A DNA stretch of 64,000 nt from Agrobacterium tumefaciens_K (GTDB taxonomy: Bacteria > Pseudomonadota > Alphaproteobacteria > Rhizobiales > Rhizobiaceae), in NCBI RefSeq assembly GCF_031801495.1, contig NZ_JAOEGC010000007.1, positions 1 to 64,000 of the forward strand, in the 5' to 3' direction. Shown here piece by piece: positions 43,034 to 51,735 of this stretch (positions within the stretch are counted from its first letter, which is position 1; the number at the start of each line of letters is the position of its first letter). The position numbers and the translations under genes were made by a program. Under the pieces are notes generated by a model. It searched no databases, had not been told where the DNA came from, and saw only the letters and a list, made by a program, of their open reading frames with translations.

Positions 43034-44290
43034 ATGACCAACGCCAATGTACCACACGTACCAGTTCTCATCATCGGAGGCGGCCAGGCCGGTCTTTCTG
43101 TCAGTTGGTATCTCATGCAGGAGGGGATCGAGCATATCGTCCTCGAGCGCCACCGTAAATTCGAAAGCTGGCGCAACAATCGCTGGGACAGTTTCTGTCT
43201 GGTCACGCCAAACTGGCAGTGCCGGCTGCCCGGCTGGCACTATAAAGGCACGGATCCAGATGGTTTCATGCTCAGGCAGGAGATCGTCGACTATCTGGAT
43301 GGTTTCGCAGAAAGCTTTAGCCCACCGCTGCGCGAGGGGGTGGACGTCACGGATGTCTCGCCTCGTGACGGTGGCGGATATAGAATCGCGACCTCCTCCG
43401 GCGAAATGACTGCTGATCAGGTGGTTATCGCAACGGGCGGTTACGACAACCCCATCGTGCCGCCCTACGCGGCAGATCTGGACGCCTCTATCCTACAGAT
43501 GCACTCGCGCGAATATCGGCGTCCATCGCAACTTCCAGATGGCGGAACATTGATTGTGGGCACGGGCCAATCTGGTGTGCAGATCATGGACGACTTTCAT
43601 TTGGAAGGTCGTCCAGTGCACCTGGCAGTAGGGCCCGCACCGCGCAGCCCGCGCAAATACCGCGGGCGCGACGCAACCGACTGGCTTTACGATGCTGGAA
43701 CCTATGGCGTCACAATCGATACCCATCCCGATCCCATCAAGGCCCTCACCCAGACCAACCATTACATGTCCGGGCGCGATGGCGGCAAGGAGATCGATCT
43801 GCGTAAATATGCGCTCGAGGGCGTGCGGCTGTACGGATCTGTCGCGGGTGCCTCGGGCACAACGATGACGTTCCTGCCCGACCTCGAAAAGAACCTCGAT
43901 GACGCTGACCGGAGCTATCTGGGTATACGCAGGCAGATCGATGCATGGATCGCCGCGCAGGCAATCGTTGCTCCAGAGGAGCCGCCCTTTGAAAAGGTCT
44001 GGCGCCCCGCTCAAGAAATCACCGAAGTCGATTTGGCGCAGACAGGTATAACATCGATCATCTGGGCGATTGGTTTCCGTCCTGACTACTCGTGGCTAAA
44101 GGTCGACTGCCTGGACCAACGAGGAAAGCCTGTGTCCCGTCGCGGAGTAACGGATGCACCGGGTCTGTATTTCATCGGCCTTGGCTGGTTGAACACCTGG
44201 GGCTCGGGCCGATTTCTTGGCATCGATGAGGACAGCCGGTATCTCGCCGAACAAATAGTCGCACTCCAAAAGAACAGGCTGGCCGCATGA
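43034..44290 (+). CDS. nitH: MSMEG_0569 family flavin-dependent oxidoreductase (Nit1C cluster)
   Basis: This 418-residue flavoprotein resembles class B flavin monooxygenases. The FAD motif IIGGGQAGLSVSWYL is near residue 12, the NADPH motif LIVGTGQSGVQIMDD near 172, and the C-terminal LGWLNTWGSGRFLGID is typical of the family. It probably hydroxylates or oxidises a nitrogen-containing intermediate. I prefer the ATG at 43034 (AAAGGG upstream, and relatives start MTxxNVPHVPV); the ATG at 43019 overlapping the previous stop is the alternative. It is usually the last gene of the core cluster. Confidence 0.9.
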   Translation: MTNANVPHVPVLIIGGGQAGLSVSWYLMQEGIEHIVLERHRKFESWRNNRWDSFCLVTPNWQCRLPGWHYKGTDPDGFMLRQEIVDYLDGFAESFSPPLREGVDVTDVSPRDGGGYRIATSSGEMTADQVVIATGGYDNPIVPPYAADLDASILQMHSREYRRPSQLPDGGTLIVGTGQSGVQIMDDFHLEGRPVHLAVGPAPRSPRKYRGRDATDWLYDAGTYGVTIDTHPDPIKALTQTNHYMSGRDGGKEIDLRKYALEGVRLYGSVAGASGTTMTFLPDLEKNLDDADRSYLGIRRQIDAWIAAQAIVAPEEPPFEKVWRPAQEITEVDLAQTGITSIIWAIGFRPDYSWLKVDCLDQRGKPVSRRGVTDAPGLYFIGLGWLNTWGSGRFLGIDEDSRYLAEQIVALQKNRLAA

Positions 44291-45129
44291 GCACGTTTCA
44301 GCTCGCGAGACACGAAGCGACGCAGCTCATCGAACGCCACGTGCTCGGAATGGCGGAAATGGGCTACAGCGGTATTTCGGAGCAATGGCTCAAGCGACGT
44401 GCGGGTGATTTGCACTGGCGGCTGATTGCGCGCGCTATGGGGCAGCGGGATGCTGTTTTCACTTGCTCAGAGGGCGAGCCACTCTATGCGGCTTTTTGTG
44501 CGACCAGCTTGCAGTTCGTAAGGCCGCATCTTGCGCGCATGGGCGGGGAGATGACACTGGCCGCGGATCTCTACCGTGTCGGTCACGGGCGTCTTGCGTC
44601 GCTTCTCCGCATCTACGTAGGCAGCGACATTGTGGGTCGAATGATTTTGATCTCAACCTTTGTGGGACGGTCTGAACCCGGGATCAACCAGTCAGTCGTC
44701 CGAAGGAGCCCGCGAGCGTTCGCGATGCCGCCTGAGCCTCCCCTCGTGGTCCGGCGCCTGGCCGAGCAGGCTTCGGCCGCCGCGCGAGCGATTCGCAACG
44801 ACCATCGTAGACTTTTCGCTATGTCAGAAACCCAGAATATCCTGCCGTGCCCGGCAACAGACTTCAATGCCGCCGGACTTCTCTATTTCCCGAGCTACAG
44901 TGCTTTAGCGGACCGGGCACTGTTCCAAGCAGAAGAGAAGCATACCGGAATGATCAACTCGCGACATGTAGTTTATTTGGGCAATGTGGAGCCAAAAGAA
45001 TGGATAGAGATCAACTTTAAAAAGCTGCCTTCAAGGCACGATGTCTTCCTGAAAGGCCCAGAATCTCGGCCATTGGCGTTGATGCGCGTACGTTTCGATA
45101 GTGGCAACAACAGCTCTATAACCGCTTAA
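44287..45129 (+). CDS. LnmK/Pnap_2097-like hot-dog-fold protein appended to Nit1C
   Basis: This 280-residue protein starts inside the nitH stop (ATGA), so it is translated with the cluster. Segments such as GDLHWRLIARAMGQ, LYAAFCATSLQFVRP, VYLGNVEPKEW and especially PCPATDFNAAGLLYFPSYSA resemble the LnmK-related (Pnap_2097-type) biosynthetic family with two hot-dog domains. LnmK is a bifunctional acyltransferase/decarboxylase in polyketide assembly. In this context the protein could move or trim an acyl group on a Nit1C product. It is not part of the seven-gene core I know. The family call is moderate, the role speculative. Confidence 0.6.
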   Translation: MSTFQLARHEATQLIERHVLGMAEMGYSGISEQWLKRRAGDLHWRLIARAMGQRDAVFTCSEGEPLYAAFCATSLQFVRPHLARMGGEMTLAADLYRVGHGRLASLLRIYVGSDIVGRMILISTFVGRSEPGINQSVVRRSPRAFAMPPEPPLVVRRLAEQASAAARAIRNDHRRLFAMSETQNILPCPATDFNAAGLLYFPSYSALADRALFQAEEKHTGMINSRHVVYLGNVEPKEWIEINFKKLPSRHDVFLKGPESRPLALMRVRFDSGNNSSITA

Positions 45130-45252
45130 CACCGCGACGCGGTCGACAGGAAATGCCGGCTTCAAATGCAGCTACGGCAACTAATGCGATACCGTCTTGC
45201 TTAATCTAGCTCGGGATAGAAATCGAACCACCGGCTCCGAGAGGTGGTTCGA

Positions 45253-45547
45253 TTATCTTGGCGGCATATGTTCTGGCCATTCCTGTGCGCCATGAAGCAC
45301 ATGAAGAATTCGAACTGTCGTTTCAGTAATGGCATATGCCGCGACGTAGGGCGTACCATCGATGACGAGTTCGCGTGTCCCAGCAGTTCTGCCCACGCGC
45401 CCACTACCCGGGAAATCGAGTAAACGACGGGTAACTGCAACAATCCGCTCCTCGATCAGAACGGCGGCCACAGGATGATCTGCCCTCAATTTATGTGAAG
45501 ATGGCGTCGCGATCTGATAACGCAAATGCAGACCAAGTAAGTATCAC
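45253..45547 (-). pseudogene. RelE/ParE-type toxin pseudogene
   Basis: Translation from a GTG at 45547 gives VILTWSAFALSDRDAIFT, the usual toxin N-terminus, but then meets TAA (45491-45493). After a further one-base shift in the GGG/GCA region near 45483-45487 the frame continues ADHPVAAVLIEERIVAVTRR and GTRELVIDGTPYVAAYAITE to the normal C-terminus. So the gene has a nonsense codon and a +1 shift. The toxin should be inactive, while the antitoxin upstream is still open. Confidence 0.75.
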
Positions 45548-45851
45548 GATTTGGGCACACCAGCGTAAGACGTGCTGCCGCTCGGCGCTCGGAAAAATGC
45601 GCCTCAACTTCCTCGTCTGATAAATCCGGCCGAGTATCGTTCAATGCTTCGAGCACCTTGGTGCGAAACCAGGCTCCATGCGTTTCACTGCCCGAAAGAA
45701 ACTCAAGGGGCAAAGCCCGCTCATTAGCTGTCCGGGCGAGCAGGATACGATCCGCATCAGATACCGTGAGGCCCATGCTTTCAAGAACTGGAGAAGCACG
45801 ATCACGAACTTCGGCATCAATCCGTGTTTGGACGAGTGCGTTGGCGGCCAT
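45486..45851 (-). CDS. RelB/DinJ-family antitoxin
   Basis: This 121-residue protein has a ribbon-helix-helix start, ANALVQTRIDAEVRDRASPV, and LESMGLTVSDADRILLARTA, diagnostic of RelB/DinJ antitoxins. The expected end near ERRAAA is followed here by an unusual 27-residue tail (from RLTLVCPNRD) that runs across the former toxin start. The normal stop may have been lost. Two overlapping inverted repeats lie upstream. With the toxin broken, this is an orphan antitoxin or an anti-addiction element. Confidence 0.8.
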   Translation of the reverse strand: MAANALVQTRIDAEVRDRASPVLESMGLTVSDADRILLARTANERALPLEFLSGSETHGAWFRTKVLEALNDTRPDLSDEEVEAHFSERRAAARLTLVCPNRDTYLVCICVIRSRRHLHIN

Positions 45852-45852
45852 G

Positions 45853-45890
45853 GCTATCTACAGATTCAACAGATAGCAATGCAGTTGAAT
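45853..45890. promoter_or_regulatory. Overlapping inverted repeats in front of the RelB gene
   Basis: GCTATCT (45853-45859) pairs with AGATAGC (45871-45877), and ATTCAAC (45864-45870) pairs with GTTGAAT (45884-45890). The two repeats interlock just upstream of the antitoxin start, as expected for cooperative operator binding by antitoxin dimers. Confidence 0.55.
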
Positions 45891-45991
45891 GACGCTTTCT
45901 AGGTAAAATTTGCGCCGCCTTTCTCCGCTTATCACTCTACTAAGCCTGTTGAACAAATTAGAGCCTTCAACCGCTGGATCTCAAGCTGCGA

Positions 45992-48900
45992 TCACTGAAA
46001 ATTCCGGCTCTTCACCTTCAGAGTATCGATATGAAGATCCGGCGTGAACATGTCCCGCGGGACGACCGGCTTTGGCCGATCGCGTGAATCCGGCCCGCCG
46101 CCGCCGTGAGCAAATTCATCGCCGCGACCAGCTGGCAGCTTAAACTCCGTATCCCGATCGGCAAGTCCAACCAGATCGCCTGAGAGATCGAAGAGTTGCT
46201 GGGCGACGAGATGGACGACCTCCCCTTCCCGTTGAATCCGTCCGTTGATCGCCATCATCGAGGAGCCCAGCACGACCCGCCTGCGCTTCTCGAACAAGTT
46301 GGGCCAGACAACAACGTTGGCCGGTCCAGTCTCGTCCTCGATGGTGATAAACATCACACCCTTGGCCGATCCCGGCTTCTGCCGCACCAGCACGAGTCCA
46401 GCGGTGTAAACCCATTGGCCATCCCGGGCATTCATTGCCTCGGCACAGGTGATGATATTGCGTGCCGACAGGTCCTTGCGCAGAAAGGCGACTGGATGCT
46501 GGCGCAAAGTCAGCCCGATGTGGCTGTAGTCCTCGATGACGTTGTGGCCATCGGTCATCTGCCGGAGCGCGACCTTTGGCTCCTGCTGCTCGGCAATCGC
46601 CGTCGCCTCGCGTTCGGCCGCGGCGGCAAACAGCGGCAAGGGCTCGTCGCGCTGAGCCTTGATCGCCCAGAGCGCATCGCGTCGTTCGAGTTTCAGCGAT
46701 GGCAGAAAGGCGTCGGCCTCTGCAAGCTGGACAAGCGCTTCGGTCGGCACGCTGGATCGGCGCCACATATCATCGACTGAGGCAAACGCATTGTTCATGC
46801 GCGCTGCAACGATCCGCGCCGCCTCCGCAACTGCCAGTCCCCTCACCTGCCGGAAACCCAACCGGACAGCATGTCGATCAGTGCTGCCGATCCTTTCCAG
46901 CGTGCAGTCCCATCGCGAGCGGTTGACGCAAACCGGCCTCACCTCAACGCCATGCTTGATCGCGTCCCCGACAATCTGGGCCGGAGCATAAAAGCCCATT
47001 GGCTGGCTGTTGAGAAGGGCTGCGCAAAAGACGTCGGGGTAATGGCACTTGATGTAGTTCGACGCGTAGGCGATCAACGCAAATGAGGCCGCATGACTTT
47101 CCGGAAAGCCGTAGGAGCCAAAACCTTCCAGCTGCGAAAAGGTCTTTTCGGCAAACTCTGGCGAATAACCATTCTTCACCATCCCCGAAACCAACTTGTC
47201 CTTGAAACGTGAGACCCCGCCGGTGAACTTGAAGGTCGCCATGGATTTGCGCAGCTGGTCGGCCTCCCCGCCGGTAAAGCCTGCACAGACCATGGCGACC
47301 CGCATGGCGCTTTCCTGAAACAGCGGCACGCCCAGCGTCTTGCCAAGCACGGCCTCCAGCTCAGGGGTGGGATACTCGACAGGCTCCTTGCCTTCGCGCC
47401 GACGAAGGTAGGGATGCACCATGTCGCCCTGGATTGGGCCCGGCCGCACGATTGCCACCTGTACGACGAGATCATAGAAGGTGCGGGGCTTCAGGCGCGG
47501 TAGCATCGCCATCTGCGCACGGCTTTCAATCTGGAACGTGCCGAGCGTGTCAGCCTTGCGGATCATCGCATAGGTCGCCGCATCCTCTTGGCTGATCTTC
47601 GAGAGATCAAGATCTTCCCCCTTGTGCTCTCGAATAAGATCGAAGGCCTTGGCCATGCAGGTCAACATGCCAAGTGCAAGGACGTCCACCTTCATGAACT
47701 TCAACGCCTCGACGTCATCCTTGTCCCATTCGATGATCTGCCGGTCTTTCATCGTGGCGGGTTCTATCGGCACGAGGTCATCAAGCCTATCGTGGGTGAG
47801 GACAAAACCGCCGGGGTGCTGGCCAAGATGACGCGGCGCACCCATCAGCTGCTGCGCGAGTTTCAGGGTGAGCGCCAGACGCCGGTCCTCGGGATTGAGA
47901 TTGAGTTCCCTGATGTTTCGGTCGGGAACCTCTTCTGACCAGGACCACATGCCCGACGATAGCGCCTTGATCACATCCTCCGGCAGGCCGAGCGCCTTGC
48001 CGACATCGCGGATTGCGCCCTTGGCCCGGTAACGGGTAACGGTTGCGCAGAGTGCCGCCTTGTCCTTGGTATAGGTCTTGTAGATCCACTGAATGACCTC
48101 CTCGCGCCGTTCATGCTCGAAGTCGACATCGATATCCGGCGGCTCGTCGCGTTCCTGGCTGACGAAACGCTCGAAAAGGAGATCATTGGTCGAGGGGTCG
48201 ATCGAGGTAATGCCGAGAATATAGCAGACGGCGCTATTGGCGGCGGACCCCCTGCCCTGGCAGAGAATGCCCTGGCTTCTGGCAAAGCGCACGATCGAAA
48301 ACACGGTCAGGAAGTAAGGGGCGTATTTCATGGTGCGGATGAGATCGAGCTCATGCCGCACAGTCTTCAACACATCCGGAGGCAGACCTTCCGGATACCG
48401 GTCCGGCATACATTCCCAGACATAGTGCTCGAGAGACGCTTGGGCATCCTTGCCCGGCACAATGGCCTCTTCGGGGTACTGGTAGGTCAGCTCTTCAAGC
48501 GAAAACTTGCAGCGCCGTACGATCTCCGCCGTTCGCGCCAGTGCTTGCGCGTAGCGCGGAAACAGGCGTTCCATTTCCTCCGGCGGCTTGAGGTAGCGGT
48601 CGGCGTGACGTTCGCGCTCGAAGCCGACATCGTCGATCGTGGTGTTGTGCCGGATACAGGTGACGATGTCCTGCAATTGCCGGCGGCCCGGCTCATGAAA
48701 CAGCACGTCATTGGTGACGACGGTTTTGACTTCGAACCGTGCCGCCATGTTGGAAATCTCATGCAGCCGCAACTGGTCGTTCGGTCGCCGACGCAGACAG
48801 AGCGAAACGTAGGCGCGATCGCCAAACAACTCAGCCATCTTGCGCAGCTGTGCGGCACAGGTAGCATCCGGCAGATCAGGCACCAGAATGCCGATCATGC

Positions 48901-49249
48901 TCTCGGAGTAAGCGACGATATCGTCCCAGTGCAGGATGCAGTTGTTCTTGCCGCCACGCGATTTGCCAAGCGTGATCAACCGCGTCAGACGCGAATAGGC
49001 GGCTCGATCCATCGGATAGACCAGCATGGACATTCCTTCCGCGAGATCGAGCCGGCAGCCGACGACCAGGCGCAGACCGGTTGCGCGGGATGCTTCCAGC
49101 GCCCGGACGATCCCGGCCAGCGAATTGCGGTCAACAACGCCGAGTGCATCGATACCGAGCTGTTTCGCCGTCTCGAACAATTCCTGGGCAGAGGAGGCGC
49201 CGCGCAGGAAGCTGAAGTGGGTCGTGACCTGGAGCTCGGCGTAGCTCAT
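45992..49249 (-). CDS. dnaE2: Error-prone DNA polymerase DnaE2
   Basis: This 1085-residue C-family polymerase has an N-terminal PHP domain (YAELQVTTHFSFLRGASSAQ). The polymerase core carries GRGSAANSAVCYILGIT and the catalytic Asp pair in PPDIDVDFEHERREEV, and finger/HhH and OB parts follow (VYTAGLVLVRQKPGSAKGVM). The length is normal for DnaE2/ImuC. It performs mutagenic translesion synthesis with ImuA and ImuB during the SOS response. The start overlaps the imuB stop (ATGA). Such cassettes are often carried on rhizobial plasmids in addition to a chromosomal copy. Confidence 0.95.
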   Translation of the reverse strand: MSYAELQVTTHFSFLRGASSAQELFETAKQLGIDALGVVDRNSLAGIVRALEASRATGLRLVVGCRLDLAEGMSMLVYPMDRAAYSRLTRLITLGKSRGGKNNCILHWDDIVAYSESMIGILVPDLPDATCAAQLRKMAELFGDRAYVSLCLRRRPNDQLRLHEISNMAARFEVKTVVTNDVLFHEPGRRQLQDIVTCIRHNTTIDDVGFERERHADRYLKPPEEMERLFPRYAQALARTAEIVRRCKFSLEELTYQYPEEAIVPGKDAQASLEHYVWECMPDRYPEGLPPDVLKTVRHELDLIRTMKYAPYFLTVFSIVRFARSQGILCQGRGSAANSAVCYILGITSIDPSTNDLLFERFVSQERDEPPDIDVDFEHERREEVIQWIYKTYTKDKAALCATVTRYRAKGAIRDVGKALGLPEDVIKALSSGMWSWSEEVPDRNIRELNLNPEDRRLALTLKLAQQLMGAPRHLGQHPGGFVLTHDRLDDLVPIEPATMKDRQIIEWDKDDVEALKFMKVDVLALGMLTCMAKAFDLIREHKGEDLDLSKISQEDAATYAMIRKADTLGTFQIESRAQMAMLPRLKPRTFYDLVVQVAIVRPGPIQGDMVHPYLRRREGKEPVEYPTPELEAVLGKTLGVPLFQESAMRVAMVCAGFTGGEADQLRKSMATFKFTGGVSRFKDKLVSGMVKNGYSPEFAEKTFSQLEGFGSYGFPESHAASFALIAYASNYIKCHYPDVFCAALLNSQPMGFYAPAQIVGDAIKHGVEVRPVCVNRSRWDCTLERIGSTDRHAVRLGFRQVRGLAVAEAARIVAARMNNAFASVDDMWRRSSVPTEALVQLAEADAFLPSLKLERRDALWAIKAQRDEPLPLFAAAAEREATAIAEQQEPKVALRQMTDGHNVIEDYSHIGLTLRQHPVAFLRKDLSARNIITCAEAMNARDGQWVYTAGLVLVRQKPGSAKGVMFITIEDETGPANVVVWPNLFEKRRRVVLGSSMMAINGRIQREGEVVHLVAQQLFDLSGDLVGLADRDTEFKLPAGRGDEFAHGGGGPDSRDRPKPVVPRDMFTPDLHIDTLKVKSRNFQ

Positions 49250-50760
49250 GCGAAGATCCCGTGGCAGAACCAGCGATGGGACCCGGTTTCGGGATCCACC
49301 CCGTCACCGGAGCGGAACACCCACAGGCGCTCGCCTGCCTCGTCCTCGATGACAAAGTAGTCCCGCACCGCCTCCATCTCCTCGTCGCGCTGCCACCACT
49401 CCCCGAAGATGCGTTCCGGGCCATCGGCGCGTTTGACCTTACGGCGCTTGCCGCGCCAGACGATGGAAACTGGTGGGCGGTCCGGCATCAGCGCGATCGC
49501 CTCGATCAGCTCGGGCCGCGGCAACAGCCGGACCGGCCGGCGCCAATGGCTGACCCAGGCAATAGCGATCGGTTCAGCAACGGGACTGATCCGCTTCACG
49601 GAGCGTTCCGGCACATCGGAGGCGACCGGTGCGACGCGATACACCCGCTGGCCCCGATTTCCATAGATATCAATGAGCGGCGTCACATCGGTGGTGTCAT
49701 CCTCGACCAGAGCAGAGGCTTTCTGAGCCTCCTCGAGAGGCTCGGCTATCACGGCGAGCAGGACCAGCTTTTCGATCCCGAACCCCGGCTCGATCTTTTC
49801 GGTCCGGTCCCTAAACAGTTTCGTCAGCCAGGCGATATCGCGGGCAGGCTTGGCGGTGCCTGCGCGAATGGCCTGCCTGGTACCGTCGACCTTCTCGACG
49901 ATCAGGTCGGCACGGCGCACCCCAAGACCGCGCTTCTGAAGCTCATCGACCAGTTGGACGACGAGGCGGCCGACATATTTGTTGATCGTTTCGGCAGCCC
50001 CAATCGGTTCAGAGAAGGCTTTCGAGACTTCGATCAGCTCAGGCGTTCGGATCGGCTCGATAGGCTCGGCGATACGGCACAGCATCTGGTCGAGACGGCG
50101 GCCGATCTCCGGACCAAAGCGCAAAGTCAGTGGCGCACGTGGCGTGTTGAGAAGCTCGCCAATGGTCTGGAAGCCGAGAATGCGAAGATCGCTTACGATC
50201 TTGGACGCAAGGCGCAGCAGAGAGATCGACAGTTTTTCCACCGCCCGGACTGTCTTGCCTGTCGGAATGATAATCGTCTCGCGGTTGATGGCGCGGGCGC
50301 AGGCATGGGCTGCACCCCAGCTGTCGGCGACCGCTACACGGGCAGTCAGCTTGCCTCCCAGAAACTGGTTGGCGATCTTTGTCACCATTGACAGCTCGCC
50401 GCCCTGCAGGTGGTCGGCACCTTCGGTATCCATGACAATGCCATTGATCCCGTCAACGGCGACGATTGGCGAATAGATCGTCAGCGCCCAGAGCGTGATG
50501 CGTTCGAGAGCGACGCGATCGGCTTGCGGATCAGCGTCAACCATCATCAGCCCACGAAACAGCGACTGCGCCTTCGCCGCCGCCATGCCGACATGCACGC
50601 CTGCCTTTCTCGCAGCCGGGTCGGCAGCCGAAACCCATCGCTTGGAACCGCTTTTGGCGATCACCGCGATTGGCTGTTCAGGCGGAATGGAAGGATCTGC
50701 GCGCCGTATTCGATCCGTCGGCAGATCCGGAAGATAAATGGATACGACCCTTGTCATCAC
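49246..50760 (-). CDS. imuB: ImuB, catalytically inactive Y-family polymerase homologue
   Basis: This 504-residue protein starts MTRVVSIYLPDLPTDRIRRA. The first catalytic Asp region of active Y-family polymerases is absent, as expected for ImuB. Family parts include AADPAARKAGVHVGMAAAKA and LRILGFQTIGELLNTPRAPL (HhH). The C-terminal tail should bind the beta clamp and DnaE2. The start lies about 80 bases inside the imuA 3' end, a usual overlap. It links the mutasome to the replication clamp. Confidence 0.92.
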   Translation of the reverse strand: MMTRVVSIYLPDLPTDRIRRADPSIPPEQPIAVIAKSGSKRWVSAADPAARKAGVHVGMAAAKAQSLFRGLMMVDADPQADRVALERITLWALTIYSPIVAVDGINGIVMDTEGADHLQGGELSMVTKIANQFLGGKLTARVAVADSWGAAHACARAINRETIIIPTGKTVRAVEKLSISLLRLASKIVSDLRILGFQTIGELLNTPRAPLTLRFGPEIGRRLDQMLCRIAEPIEPIRTPELIEVSKAFSEPIGAAETINKYVGRLVVQLVDELQKRGLGVRRADLIVEKVDGTRQAIRAGTAKPARDIAWLTKLFRDRTEKIEPGFGIEKLVLLAVIAEPLEEAQKASALVEDDTTDVTPLIDIYGNRGQRVYRVAPVASDVPERSVKRISPVAEPIAIAWVSHWRRPVRLLPRPELIEAIALMPDRPPVSIVWRGKRRKVKRADGPERIFGEWWQRDEEMEAVRDYFVIEDEAGERLWVFRSGDGVDPETGSHRWFCHGIFA

Positions 50761-51454
50761 ACGCTCTCACGAGAAACTCAGCACACTCACCCGCTTTCAC
50801 GCGCATCAATTCCAGAAACCATTGAGGCCTGCCCACCCCCGGTACTGGCAGCTCCTCGGACGGTATCACACTCACCCGCCATCTGGTGGTTGACGCCGTC
50901 GGCTGGCCAAAATCATTCGCCTCCGTCTGCCTTCGCCATCGGCGGACAGCAAGCGCCATGGTCCCGGTTCGCTCGGCGGCGAGCTGCAGGCGTCGGGAAC
51001 TGACCATCGGCAGGCGGACAAGTTCGCCGACGACCGCCCCGAGACCGCCAAACGAGAGCCCCTCCTCCATATTGGCCAGCACATCCTCTTCCCTGTCGGA
51101 CTCCACGAAGATGACGCGGTCGGGATGAAGGCCGACCTGGGCAAGCGCCGGAAAAAACAGATCCGGTCGCGTCAGACACCAGATGACGGGGCCTCTGGTT
51201 CGCGCGGCTATGCCGGCGACAAAAAGCGCGGCAGCCGCGCCGTCTACGGTGCCCGAACCGCCGCCCGCAAACTCATGCAGGGCTCCATAGGCAAGGCCCC
51301 CGCCAGGCAAGGCCGCATCGATCTCCGGAACACCGAAGGCGAGCGTTCCGGCCCGTTTCGCGGCTCCGCCCTCCATCGAGGCAATGCGGTCACGCAAGTC
51401 GCAGATCACATCTAAGACCCCTCCAGGGACCCCGGGGGTACGGGCAGCAGTCAT
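50678..51454 (-). CDS. imuA: ImuA, SulA/RecA-like mutasome protein
   Basis: The 258-residue ImuA protein has a RecA-like core: TLAFGVPEIDAALPGGGLAY at about 38-58, then IWCLTRPDLFFPALAQVGLH and VIFVESDREEDVLANMEEGL. It is part of the damage-induced mutagenesis system and controls the mutasome through RecA contacts. It is first in the imuA-imuB-dnaE2 operon, with a perfect SOS box about 60 bases upstream, so LexA repression and damage induction are expected. Confidence 0.92.
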   Translation of the reverse strand: MTAARTPGVPGGVLDVICDLRDRIASMEGGAAKRAGTLAFGVPEIDAALPGGGLAYGALHEFAGGGSGTVDGAAAALFVAGIAARTRGPVIWCLTRPDLFFPALAQVGLHPDRVIFVESDREEDVLANMEEGLSFGGLGAVVGELVRLPMVSSRRLQLAAERTGTMALAVRRWRRQTEANDFGQPTASTTRWRVSVIPSEELPVPGVGRPQWFLELMRVKAGECAEFLVRACDDKGRIHLSSGSADGSNTARRSFHSA

Positions 51455-51515
51455 CGTTCACGGCTCCCTTCAAGGTCGTGTTCAAAGGATCGACATCATG
51501 TCGTACGGGCTATTT

Positions 51516-51530
51516 GTTCTTTTTTTGTTC
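51516..51530 (-). promoter_or_regulatory. Alphaproteobacterial SOS (LexA) box
   Basis: GTTCTTTTTTTGTTC matches the alphaproteobacterial LexA consensus GTTC-N7-GTTC exactly. It lies 62 bases from the imuA start (on the gene strand it reads GAAC-N7-GAAC), a typical position for promoter repression. It is also about 205 bases before the ligase gene on the other strand, so effects there are possible but less likely. Confidence 0.9.
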
Positions 51531-51735
51531 TAACGATGCAAAAGAGTCAAGCAACACATGGTTGAGGAATATTATCCCAGCATTAGAAAAACCGAATATT
51601 CGGAAAGGATTCAAGGATATAGACATCACTACAATTTTTGCGGCACTTCGCTCTTGTCGGGCTCCAGATGGTGGATAGTGGGGATATATGAGCGGCGTCA
51701 CAATGTTCTTAAGGTTTTCGTGCTGAACTCTCGCC

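Noticed and set aside
48113..49360. 415-codon open frame opposite dnaE2
   Set aside because: It is a mirror of the DnaE2 PHP and early polymerase domains and has no recognisable motifs or ribosome-binding site.
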